The notes below the pieces were generated by a model. It had not been told where the DNA came from, did no database searches, and saw only the letters and a program-made list of their open reading frames with translations. DNA of 64,000 bases from Fimbriimonadaceae bacterium (GTDB lineage Bacteria; Armatimonadota; Fimbriimonadia; Fimbriimonadales; Fimbriimonadaceae), in assembly GCA_022843485.1 (NCBI GenBank), contig JALHNM010000001.1, positions 1-64,000 of the forward strand, in the 5' to 3' direction. The first letter of the stretch is position 1. Every line of letters starts with the position of its first letter. This document shows positions 41,987-49,968 of this stretch, piece after piece. A program made the position numbers and the translations under genes.

Positions 41987-44662
41987 ATGGACGGCCGACC
42001 GGACCCCGACGCCTTGCTGGCCGCGATGCCCAGGGCCGAGCGCGGCCCCGGCCGGGGGCGGCTCAAGGTCTACCTCGGCATGGCGGCAGGGGTAGGCAAG
42101 ACCTACGCGATGCTCAGCGACGCCCAGGACGCACGCGCACGCGGCCAGGACGTCGTGGTCGGCTACCTCGAGCCCCACGGCCGGGCGGAGACGAGCGACA
42201 AGGCCATCGGCCTCGAAGCCCTCCCCACCCGCCAGGTCGACCACAAGGGCGCCGGGCTGCTCGAGTTCGACCTCGACGCCGCCCTCGCCCGCCGCCCCGG
42301 GGTGCTTCTTGTGGACGAGCTCGCCCACACGAACGCCCCCGGCTCGCGCCACGCCAAGCGGTGGCAGGACGTCCTCGAGCTCCTCGACGCCGGGATCGAC
42401 GTCGCGACCACCGTCAACGTCCAGCACCTCGAGAGCCTCAACGACGTCGTCGCCCAGATCACGGGCGTGGTCGTCACCGAGACCGTGCCCGACCACCTGC
42501 TTAGCGACGCCGAGGAGATCGAGCTGATCGACCTCCCCCCCGAGGAGCTGCACCAGCGCCTTCGGGACGGCAAGGTCTACGCCGCCGAGAAGGTCGACCA
42601 AGCCCTCCAGAGCTTCTTCCGCCAGCGCAACCTCGTCGCCTTGCGCGAACTGGCCCTCCGCCAAGCCGCGGACCGGGTGGACCAGGACGTCCGGCGCGAA
42701 CGCGCAGCGGAGGGAGCGACCGAACCCTGGGCGAGCGGCGACCGGGTGCTGGCCTGCCTGGCCCCGAACCGCCTCGGGGCCAGGGTCGTTCGGGCCGCCA
42801 AACGTCTCGGCGACGCCCTCCACGCCCCCGTCGTTGCCTGCACGGTGGCGAGCCCCCGCCAGTCCGGCGTCCGGCCCCTCGACCGGGCATCGGTCGACGA
42901 AGCCCTCCGCCTTGCGGAGTCCCTCGGCATGGAGACGGCCACGCTGGCCGGGGACGACATCGTGGGTGAGATCCTGAGCCTGGCCCGGTCGCGCAACGTG
43001 ACCACGATCGTGGTCGGCAAACCGATCCGGCCCCGCTGGCGCGAGCTGCTCGTCGGCAGCGTCGTCGATACCCTCGTGCGCCGGAGCGGGGACATCGACG
43101 TCCACGTGATCACCTCCCCCGAGCGGGCCGCCGCCCCGGTCCAACCTGCCCCCGAGTCGGGGCGGTTGGGCTGGGCCGGGGTGGTCGAAGCCGGGATCGC
43201 CGTGGGCCTCGCGACCGGTCTGTGCGTCCTCCTCGACGGTGCGGTGAGCCCGGTGAACCTGGTGATGGTCTACCTGCTCGCGACGACGGTGGTCGCCGTC
43301 CGGAACGGCCGCCCCGCCGCGTTCTTGGCGTGCCTGCTCTCGGTGGGGACGTTCAACTGGGCGTTCGTCCCCCCTCGCGGGAGCTTCGCCGTGGCGGACG
43401 TGCAGTACGTCCTCACCTTCGGCGTCATGCTCGCGGTCGGCCTCATCCTGAGCACCCTCGCCTCCCGGGTCCGTCAGCAGTCGCTGGACGCCACGGAGCG
43501 GGAACGGACGACGGCCGCGCTCTACGACCTCGGGCGCCGTCTGGCCAGCTCGCGGAGCCGGGTCGAGGTCTGCCAGGCGGGGGCGGCCAAAGTGCGCGAG
43601 GTGCTCGGGGCCGACGCAGCCGTCTGGTTCACGAGCCGCACGACGGGCGCCCTCTACCTCGCCGCCCCGTCGGCGATCGGACTCGAGGACGACCCCCAGG
43701 AGCTCGCGGTGGCGCAATGGGCGCACGTCCACGCCAAGACGGCGGGCCATGGCACCGACACCCTGCCCGGCGCGACGGGGCGCTACCAGCCGCTCCAAAG
43801 CCCGTCTGGGGTCGTGGGCGTGCTCGGCGTCGCCGCCACGGACGGCGAGCGCTGGACCCCCCGCCGGGTCCACGTCCTCGAGACCGTGGCGAACGTCGTC
43901 GCCCTCGCCGTCGAACGCACGAACCTCGCCAAGTCCAGCCACGAGGCGAGCCTGGAACTCGAGCGGGAACGGCTGCGCGGGACCCTGTTGAGCTCGGTGA
44001 GCCATGACCTTCGCACCCCTCTGAGCGTGATCGCGGGGGCGGCCGCGACCCTCAGCGAGAGCGCCCGGCTGACGGACCCCCGCGACCGGGCCCTCGCCAC
44101 ATCGATCGCCGAGGAGGCCGACCGCCTCGGCCGACAGGTGCGCGACCTCCTGGACATGACCCGAGTCCAGAGCGGCAGCGTCGAGCTCGACCGGCGGTGG
44201 CAGTCGGTCCACGAACTCGTCGCCACCGCCCTCTCCCGCACCGAGTCCCTTCTCGGTCGTCACCACGTCTCGCTCGACCTCCCCCCCGATCTGCCGCTGC
44301 TGCGCCTCGACGCCCCCCTCGTCGAGCAGGTCCTCGTGAACGTCCTCGAGAACGCCGCCCGCCACACGCCGCCCGGCACCCACGTCTGGGTGAGCGCCGA
44401 ACTCGAGTCGCCCCGGCTCCACCTGCGACTCGCCAACGACGGCCCCGACCTCGACCCCGGAGAGACCGAACGCGTGTTCGAGCCCTTCTACCGGAAAGGG
44501 GGGGAGGGGGGCCGGGGGTTCGGGCTTGGCCTGGCGATCGTCCGGGCCGTCGTCGAGGCCCATGGCGGGACGGTGCGGGCGGGTGGCCGGCCGGGAGGGG
44601 GGGTCGTGTTCGAGCTCTCCTGGCCGCTCGAGAAGGATCAACCGGAGGTCCCCGTTGGCTGA
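41987..44662 (+). CDS. kdpD: Sensor histidine kinase KdpD
   Basis: The 891-residue kinase has all KdpD modules. The N-terminal KdpD domain carries Walker A GMAAGVGKT (Lys38) and LLVDELAHTNAPGSRH. A USP-like domain (VLACLAPNRLG) follows, then four close helices around residues 400-500, a GAF-like region, and HisKA with SSVSHDLRTPLS (His673). The HATPase part has NVLENAARHTP and GFGLGLAIVRAVVEAHGG. It senses low K+ or ionic conditions and phosphorylates KdpE. The stop overlaps kdpE by 8 bases. Confidence 0.97.
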   Translation: MDGRPDPDALLAAMPRAERGPGRGRLKVYLGMAAGVGKTYAMLSDAQDARARGQDVVVGYLEPHGRAETSDKAIGLEALPTRQVDHKGAGLLEFDLDAALARRPGVLLVDELAHTNAPGSRHAKRWQDVLELLDAGIDVATTVNVQHLESLNDVVAQITGVVVTETVPDHLLSDAEEIELIDLPPEELHQRLRDGKVYAAEKVDQALQSFFRQRNLVALRELALRQAADRVDQDVRRERAAEGATEPWASGDRVLACLAPNRLGARVVRAAKRLGDALHAPVVACTVASPRQSGVRPLDRASVDEALRLAESLGMETATLAGDDIVGEILSLARSRNVTTIVVGKPIRPRWRELLVGSVVDTLVRRSGDIDVHVITSPERAAAPVQPAPESGRLGWAGVVEAGIAVGLATGLCVLLDGAVSPVNLVMVYLLATTVVAVRNGRPAAFLACLLSVGTFNWAFVPPRGSFAVADVQYVLTFGVMLAVGLILSTLASRVRQQSLDATERERTTAALYDLGRRLASSRSRVEVCQAGAAKVREVLGADAAVWFTSRTTGALYLAAPSAIGLEDDPQELAVAQWAHVHAKTAGHGTDTLPGATGRYQPLQSPSGVVGVLGVAATDGERWTPRRVHVLETVANVVALAVERTNLAKSSHEASLELERERLRGTLLSSVSHDLRTPLSVIAGAAATLSESARLTDPRDRALATSIAEEADRLGRQVRDLLDMTRVQSGSVELDRRWQSVHELVATALSRTESLLGRHHVSLDLPPDLPLLRLDAPLVEQVLVNVLENAARHTPPGTHVWVSAELESPRLHLRLANDGPDLDPGETERVFEPFYRKGGEGGRGFGLGLAIVRAVVEAHGGTVRAGGRPGGGVVFELSWPLEKDQPEVPVG

Positions 44663-45350
44663 CCCCGTCCGCCTCCTCGTGATCGACGACGAGCGCCCCA
44701 TCCGTCGCCTCCTGCACAACGGGCTCGAACCGGCGGACTTCGAGGTGCTGGAGGCGGAGGACGGGGGCCAAGGCCTGCGTATGGCGGCGGCCGACAACCC
44801 GGACATCGTCCTCCTCGACCTCGGCTTGCCGGACATGGACGGGCTCGAGGTGACCAGGCGGCTCCGGGAGTGGTCCGACGTCCCCGTCATCGTGCTCAGC
44901 GCCCGCGGGCAGGAACGGGACAAGATCGCCGCCCTCGACGCCGGGGCCGACGACTATATGACCAAGCCGTTCGGGTTGGGCGAGCTCAAGGCCCGGGTGC
45001 GGGTCATGCTGCGCCACCGGGCCCAGGTGCGGGGCGCCGAGCCGCTCCCGGTCTACCGGGGGGGCGGTCTCGAGGTCGACTTCCCCGCCCGCCACGTCTT
45101 CGCCCACGGCCGCGAGGTGCACCTCACCCCCACCGAGTTCAAGTTCGTGGCCGTGCTGGTGCGGCACGCCGGGCTCGTGGTCACCCACCGCCAACTGCTC
45201 ACCGAGGTCTGGGGCCCGGCTTACGCCGACGAGGTGCACTACCTCCGGGTCTACGCCCAGCAGATCCGGGCGAAGGTCGAGCTCGACCCGGCCCGGCCCA
45301 CCTTGCTCATCACGGAGACCGGGGTGGGCTACCGCCTCGTCGGCGACTGA
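44655..45350 (+). CDS. kdpE: Response regulator KdpE
   Basis: This 231-residue OmpR/PhoB-type regulator has a receiver with DDE at residue 11-13, phospho-acceptor Asp55 in LLDLGLPDMDG and Lys104 in MTKPFG. Its winged-helix domain contains VHLTPTEFKFVAVL and VHYLRVYAQQIRAKVE. I chose TTG 44655 because GGAGG (44644-44648) lies 6 bases upstream; no ATG or GTG occurs before the receiver. It should bind the paired direct repeats upstream of kdpF. Confidence 0.96.
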   Translation: MADPVRLLVIDDERPIRRLLHNGLEPADFEVLEAEDGGQGLRMAAADNPDIVLLDLGLPDMDGLEVTRRLREWSDVPVIVLSARGQERDKIAALDAGADDYMTKPFGLGELKARVRVMLRHRAQVRGAEPLPVYRGGGLEVDFPARHVFAHGREVHLTPTEFKFVAVLVRHAGLVVTHRQLLTEVWGPAYADEVHYLRVYAQQIRAKVELDPARPTLLITETGVGYRLVGD

Positions 45351-45363
45351 GGGCCGAGGGCGG

Positions 45364-46029
45364 CTAGCCCGTGACGAGCACGAGGGAAAGGGGGACGAGG
45401 GGGAGGGTCTGGCCGGTGGCGGAATCGACCAACCGCAGCGCCGTCGCGACCACGCCGGGCGTCGCGGCCACGGTCACCGAGCGGTCCGGGACGTCGAAGC
45501 CCGAGAACGCCCGGCTGCGATAGCGCTCTGCATAGGGGGTGCGGTGGATCGAGGCGAGGCGCTGGGTGAGGAGCTCGGCCACGACCCCGGGGCTCGTCGG
45601 GGCGTCCGCCGTGAAGCGCACGCCACCCTGGACCGGCCCGGCCGTGACCCGCACCCGGTCGCCAGTGAACGGCACCGTCGGCGGGGCGAGGGGCAACTCC
45701 CGGCCCGGGTCGATCTGCAGGAGCTTGAGGCCCAGGCGCGTGAAGAGCGCCTGCCCCGTCGCCACCGGGCCGATGAGGAGCCCCCCGCTCGCCTCCTGCA
45801 AGGCCCGGGCGGCCACCGACCACGCCTGGGCCTGGTCGACCGTGAGGCCCGTCCAAGCCCGGCTCACCCGTGCCAGGGCCACCCGGCGGGCCAATTGGGC
45901 CGGTGAGGCGGGGTCTCGGGGGGTCGGTCGGTTGCGCACGTCGACCCCTCGGACGGTGCGGACGAAGGTAACGTTGCCCGCCGACCCGTGCAGGCTCGGC
46001 GTGATCAGACTCGGAACGGCCCTGGCCAT
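45364..46029 (-). CDS. Hypothetical protein with phage-like 'NPxTPAQ' type N-terminus
   Basis: The 221-residue protein starts at ATG 46029. It contains SAGNVTFVRTVRGVDVRNRP, then PASPAQLARRVALARVSRAW and LTVDQAQAWSVAARA. This pattern (a basic RxRP segment, a P-x-PAQ-x-xRR segment and a W-x-x-LT-x-x-Q-x-x-W segment) is one I associate with small phage- or element-borne structural proteins. The rest is beta-rich (VRVTAGPVQGGVRFTADAP) and ends in a hydrophobic strand. No domain is firmly recognised. Four 11-bp tandem repeats lie 77-120 bases upstream. Confidence 0.6.
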   Translation of the reverse strand: MARAVPSLITPSLHGSAGNVTFVRTVRGVDVRNRPTPRDPASPAQLARRVALARVSRAWTGLTVDQAQAWSVAARALQEASGGLLIGPVATGQALFTRLGLKLLQIDPGRELPLAPPTVPFTGDRVRVTAGPVQGGVRFTADAPTSPGVVAELLTQRLASIHRTPYAERYRSRAFSGFDVPDRSVTVAATPGVVATALRLVDSATGQTLPLVPLSLVLVTG

Positions 46030-46105
46030 AGAGGGATTCTCGGGCCGCACACGGCCGATCCCCAGTCTCAGCCCAGGGCCTCCCGCCGGTCTCCTTGGGC
46101 CCGAC

Positions 46106-46149
46106 CGCACGGACACCGCACGGACAGCGCAAGGACACCGCACGGATAC
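46106..46149. repeat. Four tandem copies of an 11-bp repeat
   Basis: CGCACGGACAC, CGCACGGACAG, CGCAAGGACAC and CGCACGGATAC follow each other without gaps. They lie between the 3' end of the PfkB gene and the 5' region of the hypothetical gene. The 11-bp period places each copy on nearly the same face of the helix. Confidence 0.85.
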
Positions 46150-46183
46150 GCCTCGAGTGCCCGTCGTGGGGCCGGGGAAAGGG

Positions 46184-47179
46184 TTACGGCCGTTCGCCGC
46201 GGCGGGCCCGGTCGACGGCCTCGAGGTCGATGGACGGCAGCCGGGGGCCGAGGGTGGCGACGCAGCGGCCGGCGATGTAGGTCGCGATACGGCCGGTGGC
46301 GTCGAGGGGGAGGCCCCGGGTGAGGCCGTAGAGCAGGCCGGACGAATAGACGTCGCCCGCCCCGGTGGTGTCGACCCGGGTCTCCGGGTAGACGGGGACG
46401 TCGTGGACCTCGTCGCCACGGCGCAGGACGGAGCCTTGGGCCTCCTTGGTCACGACCGCGACCTCGGCCCAGCTCGCGAGGGCGTGGCAGGCGTCTTCGG
46501 GGGTGTGGGTGTCCGTGAGGGCCTGCGCCTCGGTCCAGTTGCCGACGATCAGGTCGACGTGGTTGCGGACGAGGCGGAGCAGGTCGTCCTTGTGGCGGGC
46601 GACGCAGAAGGGGTCGCTGAGGCTGAGGGCGACCTTGACCCCGAGGCGGTTGGCCTCTTCGAAGGCGAACTGGACGGCGTCCTTTTGGGTGTCGGTGTCC
46701 CAGAGGTAGGCGGTGGCGTAGAGCATCGAGCAGGCGGAGAGGTCGTCCACGCGGACGTCGGCGCGCTCGAGGCTGCGGCTCTCGCCGAGGAAGGTGCACA
46801 TGGTGCGCTGCTTGTCCGGGGTGATGAGGACGAGGCAGATGCCGGTGTCGCCGTCGGCGTTGCCGAGGTTGGCGCGGACGCCTTTGGCCTCGAGGCCGTG
46901 GCGGTAGAGGTCCGCGTGCTCGTCGCGGCCGACCTTGCCGGTGTACACGCCGGTGCCGCCGAGTTGGGCGAGCCCGATCATCGTGTTGGCGCCGGACCCG
47001 CCCGCCTCCGAGTTGACGATGTGGGTGTGGACGCGGGGGAGCATCGCCCGCTGCTGGTCGAGGTCGACGAGGTGCATCCCGCCCTTTTGGAGCCCGAACT
47101 CTTCGAGCAGCTCGTCCCCGACTTCGGCCTGGATGTCGTAGAGGGGGTTGCACACGCCGAACACGTCGTATCGCGCCAT
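46184..47179 (-). CDS. PfkB family carbohydrate/adenosine kinase
   Basis: The 331-residue kinase opens with YDVFGVCNPLYDIQAEV. It has the N-terminal GGSGANTMIGLAQLGG motif and ends with the anion-hole/catalytic motif VDTTGAGDVYSSGLLYG (base Asp276). GVKVALSLSDPFCV and the NWTEAQAL segment, in which the Asn-x-x-Glu coordinates Mg-ATP, fit the adenosine-kinase-like branch of the family. It probably phosphorylates a nucleoside or sugar; ribokinase-like alternatives cannot be excluded. A TATAAC -10-like element sits about 30 bases upstream. Confidence 0.85.
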   Translation of the reverse strand: MARYDVFGVCNPLYDIQAEVGDELLEEFGLQKGGMHLVDLDQQRAMLPRVHTHIVNSEAGGSGANTMIGLAQLGGTGVYTGKVGRDEHADLYRHGLEAKGVRANLGNADGDTGICLVLITPDKQRTMCTFLGESRSLERADVRVDDLSACSMLYATAYLWDTDTQKDAVQFAFEEANRLGVKVALSLSDPFCVARHKDDLLRLVRNHVDLIVGNWTEAQALTDTHTPEDACHALASWAEVAVVTKEAQGSVLRRGDEVHDVPVYPETRVDTTGAGDVYSSGLLYGLTRGLPLDATGRIATYIAGRCVATLGPRLPSIDLEAVDRARRGERP

Positions 47180-47254
47180 GATCGTCCTAGGGGAGGCCCG
47201 GTTATACGCGGTCCGGCCCCGGTCGGGCCGGGGCCAGGGGGACAGGCGGGGGGG

Positions 47255-47944
47255 TTAGCCGCCGTTGGACTTGAGCCGGGCGGCGTACTTCTGGCGGAAC
47301 TTGCGCACCTTGGGCTCGACGACGACCTGGCAGTAGCCCGCGTTCATCCCGGCGCGCTCGACGGCGGTGCCGGTCTCGAACTTGCGGAAGTAGTCTTGGT
47401 GGTAGTCCTCAGCCTTGGTGTAGTTGGCGAGCGGCTCGAGGGTGGTGACGAGAGGGTCCGGCCAGAGCTTCTCCTTGGTGACCTCGTCGATGACCTCTTG
47501 GGCCAGGGCTTTCTGGGCGTCGTCGGCGTAGAAGACGGCGGAGCGGTACTGGGGGCCGACGTCGTTGCCTTGGCGATTGAGGGTGGTGGGGTCGTGGACG
47601 GTGAAGAAGATGCGCAGGACATCGCGGGCGGGGAGCACCTTGGGGTCGAAGGTGACCTTGACGACCTCGGCCGCGCCGCTCGCCCCACTGCTGACTTCGC
47701 GGTAGGTGAGGCCGGGCTTGGAGCCGCCCGCATAGCCGCTCTCGACCGAATGGACCCCGCGGAGGTCTTCGTAGATCGCCTCGACGCACCAGAAACAGCC
47801 GCCCGCGAGGACGAGGGTCTCGGCGCCTTCGGGCGCGGGGGTCTCGGGGCGGGCCTGAGGCGCGGGCCCATCACCCGGGCGGGCGAAGACGGCGACGAGA
47901 CCGGCGGCAAGGGCAAGGAGGGCAGCGAGGCTCATGGCTTTCAT
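47255..47944 (-). CDS. msrA: Peptide methionine-S-sulfoxide reductase MsrA, exported
   Basis: MsrA repairs the S-epimer of methionine sulfoxide. The 229-residue protein has an N-terminal hydrophobic segment (MSLAALLALAAGLVAVFA) and a Pro-rich linker before the catalytic domain. The active site GGCFWCVEAIYED has Cys50 with the second Cys53, then GYAGG, HDPTTLNRQGNDVGPQYRS and a resolving Cys in AGYCQVV. The leader implies periplasmic repair of exported proteins rather than cytosolic action. No thioredoxin-like electron donor is adjacent. Confidence 0.92.
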   Translation of the reverse strand: MKAMSLAALLALAAGLVAVFARPGDGPAPQARPETPAPEGAETLVLAGGCFWCVEAIYEDLRGVHSVESGYAGGSKPGLTYREVSSGASGAAEVVKVTFDPKVLPARDVLRIFFTVHDPTTLNRQGNDVGPQYRSAVFYADDAQKALAQEVIDEVTKEKLWPDPLVTTLEPLANYTKAEDYHQDYFRKFETGTAVERAGMNAGYCQVVVEPKVRKFRQKYAARLKSNGG

Positions 47945-48027
47945 CGGGCTCCGTGAGCTTCCTAACGTTGGGGAGGGCCCGACCCTCCCCGGGGACTAGG
48001 CCCTACGCGCGGCGGGAGGGGCGCCGA

Positions 48028-48861
48028 TCAGGGGGCCCACTTCCAGCCGTAGGCTTCGGGGATGCGGGCTGCGTCCTTGCAGGCGACCTTGCGGTTCGTG
48101 CCGAGGTCGATCTCGACCTCGGGGGTGAGGCAGTAGCCGAGCCGGTCCTCGTACTTTTGGGGCATCGAGAACCAGTCCGCCTTGTTGTTGGTACGGTTGA
48201 CGGTCACGATGTTCCACTGCACGATCTTGCCGTGGCCGTCGAGGAAGGCGACGTTGTACTTACCGCCGTGGCGGAGGCTGGACTTCTTGAACGGCCCCTC
48301 GTAGGTGTCCAGGTTGAACTGGTCGTAGACGCCCATGGTGTAGCGAGGGGTGTCGTAGGTGTCGCCGAAGGCGAACATGGCGGCGGGGTCTTCGGCCTCG
48401 GTGGTGGTGACGCCGACCTGGACGAGGGTGCGGTCGGCCGTGGCGAACTCCTTTTGGAGCAGGCCTCCGCCGCCGAAGATCTGGATGCCCCAGTTGTAGC
48501 CGTAGCCGAAGCAGCGCCGGCTGACCAGGAGGGGGTCGATGTCGCTCATCGTGCAGAGCTGCTCTTCGCGGGCCGGGCTATAGAAGAGGTCCCGGCTCTT
48601 GATGTAGGGCAGCAGGAGGAACCAGTAGTCCGTGCGCCGGGGGGCTCTGGGGGCGTTCTTCCAGACGGTGGGGGTCCGGTCGTCCGAGTCCCCGACGTAG
48701 AGCATCATTCCGGTCCCGACCTGCTTGACGTTGCTCAGGCTTCGGGTGCGCTGGGCGGCCTCTTTCGCCTGGGCGAACACCGGGAAGAGGATGGCGGCGA
48801 GGATGGCGATGATGGCGATGACGACGAGCAGCTCGATTAAGGTGAAAGCACGACGGGGCAT
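48028..48861 (-). CDS. DUF1559-type prepilin/pseudopilin
   Basis: The 277-residue protein has a class III signal cut before Phe6 (PRRA^FTLIE) with Glu at +5 and a hydrophobic helix to about residue 31 (LFPVFAQA follows). The C-terminal half has the H-X9-DG signature, [14 protein letters not shown]. Such proteins are processed by prepilin peptidase and probably join type II secretion or pilus-like assemblies; many paralogues usually occur per genome in Planctomycetes and Armatimonadota. A strong GGAGGG lies 3 bases before ATG, so this gene has a leader, unlike several neighbours. Confidence 0.9.
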   Translation of the reverse strand: MPRRAFTLIELLVVIAIIAILAAILFPVFAQAKEAAQRTRSLSNVKQVGTGMMLYVGDSDDRTPTVWKNAPRAPRRTDYWFLLLPYIKSRDLFYSPAREEQLCTMSDIDPLLVSRRCFGYGYNWGIQIFGGGGLLQKEFATADRTLVQVGVTTTEAEDPAAMFAFGDTYDTPRYTMGVYDQFNLDTYEGPFKKSSLRHGGKYNVAFLDGHGKIVQWNIVTVNRTNNKADWFSMPQKYEDRLGYCLTPEVEIDLGTNRKVACKDAARIPEAYGWKWAP

Positions 48862-48934
48862 AGTCCCTCCGGCGGGCGTTATGACAGTGATACGTTAAGG
48901 CGTGGTTATGGCCGGTCCATCGGCGCCAAGGGGA

Positions 48935-48992
48935 GGGCGGAAGCGGGTCGTCGGGAATCCCGAGCGGGGAGTGGCGTAGAATCTATCGGGTG
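48935..48992 (+). repeat. Copy 1 of sdhA-upstream sequence
   Basis: The sequence around GGGAATCCCGAGCGGGG and GTGGCGTAGAATC matches 53241-53295, immediately upstream of sdhA, over roughly 55 bases with a few substitutions and small gaps. No sdhA-like frame follows it here, so it looks like a displaced promoter fragment. Confidence 0.65.
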
Positions 48993-49075
48993 GCCCGTCC
49001 TCATCGCGGAGCGAGAGGCCGGGGACGGAGGCGTCTCAATTCCCGGCCTGCCCTCCGGGTCAGGCCGGGCCACCC

Positions 49076-49165
49076 GCCCGTCATCCCGTCGAACTCCACC
49101 CCGCGGAAGAGTACGTCCATGTCGTTGTTCGCCCCCTGAAAACTAGTCCCGTCGAAGTCCAGAGC
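49076..49165 (+). repeat. 90-base duplicate of an internal piece of the tailspike-like gene
   Basis: It aligns with 51431-51521 with two substitutions and one deletion. The source segment codes (minus strand) for the residues around FDGTSSQGANNDMDV. The single-base deletion breaks the frame, so this copy is a non-coding remnant about 2.3 kb from its match. Confidence 0.88.
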
Positions 49166-49250
49166 CCCGGAGGGTGCCAGTCACTCGACACCCCGGAAAC
49201 GGCTTGCCGGGTTTCTCGGGGCGGGGTGTCCGGATCGGGGGAGAGTGCTG

Positions 49251-49256
49251 TACACT
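49251..49256 (+). promoter_or_regulatory. TANNNT -10 element of leaderless PEP-CTERM gene
   Basis: TACACT is separated from ATG 49264 by 7 bases. No Shine-Dalgarno motif is present. Confidence 0.5.
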
Positions 49257-49263
49257 GTGACCG

Positions 49264-49968
49264 ATGAGCCGTGCCGCCCTCCTCGCCGGTTGCCTTCTCG
49301 CGCCTTCCGCCCATGCGTTCCTGATGCTCGAGGACTTCACGACCGGGGAGTACTCGACTGTCGTGACCGGCAACGGGAACGCCAGCTACGTCCGTGCCGG
49401 TCTCGACCGGGCCCACAGCGCCTGGGGCACGCGGCAGGCCACACTATCAGTGTTCGGGAACCCCGGGGGCGTGCCCGTCTCGTGGGACGTGGGCGGGGGA
49501 CGGGACCAGGTCAGCGGCTCAGGGCGGTACGGTACCTTCGAGGTCACTGAATTGGGCTGGGAGCGGAACACTGAGGTAGACCTTTCGTTCTTCACGGACA
49601 TATTCGTAGATCTTTATTCGAATCCGAAGAACAGGATTGCGAACACTTGGAGCATAGGGTTCCTCGACGCGAACGGGAAGGGCGTGAACAACTCCTTGCC
49701 CGGCGGGCGGCTTTTGGGGGAGGATCTCATCGGCATCCGGTTCCGACGGTTCGAATTCACCGGAGACGCCGGGTTCGACTGGACGCGAGTCGTGTACATG
49801 AGTTGGATCCAGGACTGGGACGCCGACCGCGGTTCACCGACCCACGGGACGAGCGCGATCTACGCGGTGCCAGAGCCTACGACCCTGCTCGGGGTGGCTG
49901 TGGCCAGTCTCCTCTTTGCCAAGCGCAGACTGGCCACAGCCAAAGGCGCTACACGACGCGACCCTTGA
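49264..49968 (+). CDS. PEP-CTERM sorting-signal protein
   Basis: The 234-residue exported protein has a signal peptide (AALLAGCLLAPSAHA). It has a beta-sandwich-like body (FSVT-type strands, VDLSFFTDIFVDLYSNPKN). The C-terminal sorting tag is VPEPTTLLGVAVASLLF followed by AKRR, i.e. the VPEP motif, a helix and a basic tail. Such proteins are handled by exosortase in diderms and anchored or released at the surface; no exosortase gene is in the window. The codon use and A+T content of its second half differ from the housekeeping genes. Its last 20 bases overlap the convergent tailspike-like gene. Confidence 0.83.
   Translation: MSRAALLAGCLLAPSAHAFLMLEDFTTGEYSTVVTGNGNASYVRAGLDRAHSAWGTRQATLSVFGNPGGVPVSWDVGGGRDQVSGSGRYGTFEVTELGWERNTEVDLSFFTDIFVDLYSNPKNRIANTWSIGFLDANGKGVNNSLPGGRLLGEDLIGIRFRRFEFTGDAGFDWTRVVYMSWIQDWDADRGSPTHGTSAIYAVPEPTTLLGVAVASLLFAKRRLATAKGATRRDP

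Larger units (their letters stand above)
48862..49263. other. Gene-free region with duplicated fragments at the left edge of the island
   Basis: No convincing gene lies here. It contains a copy of the sdhA promoter-proximal sequence (48935-48992) and an 18-base match to 53192-53209 (49061-49078). It also has a 90-base copy of part of the tailspike-like gene (49076-49165). It ends with the TACACT element of the PEP-CTERM gene. Confidence 0.6.

Noticed and set aside
41957-44923. A 988-codon minus-strand open frame opposite kdpD
   Set aside because: KdpD on the plus strand has every expected motif; the opposite frame has none.
48990-49139. A short GTG-started frame of about 49 codons after the duplicated sdhA-upstream sequence
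   Set aside because: It runs antisense through the tailspike remnant, has no protein-like pattern and no homologue is apparent; I treat the region as non-coding debris.
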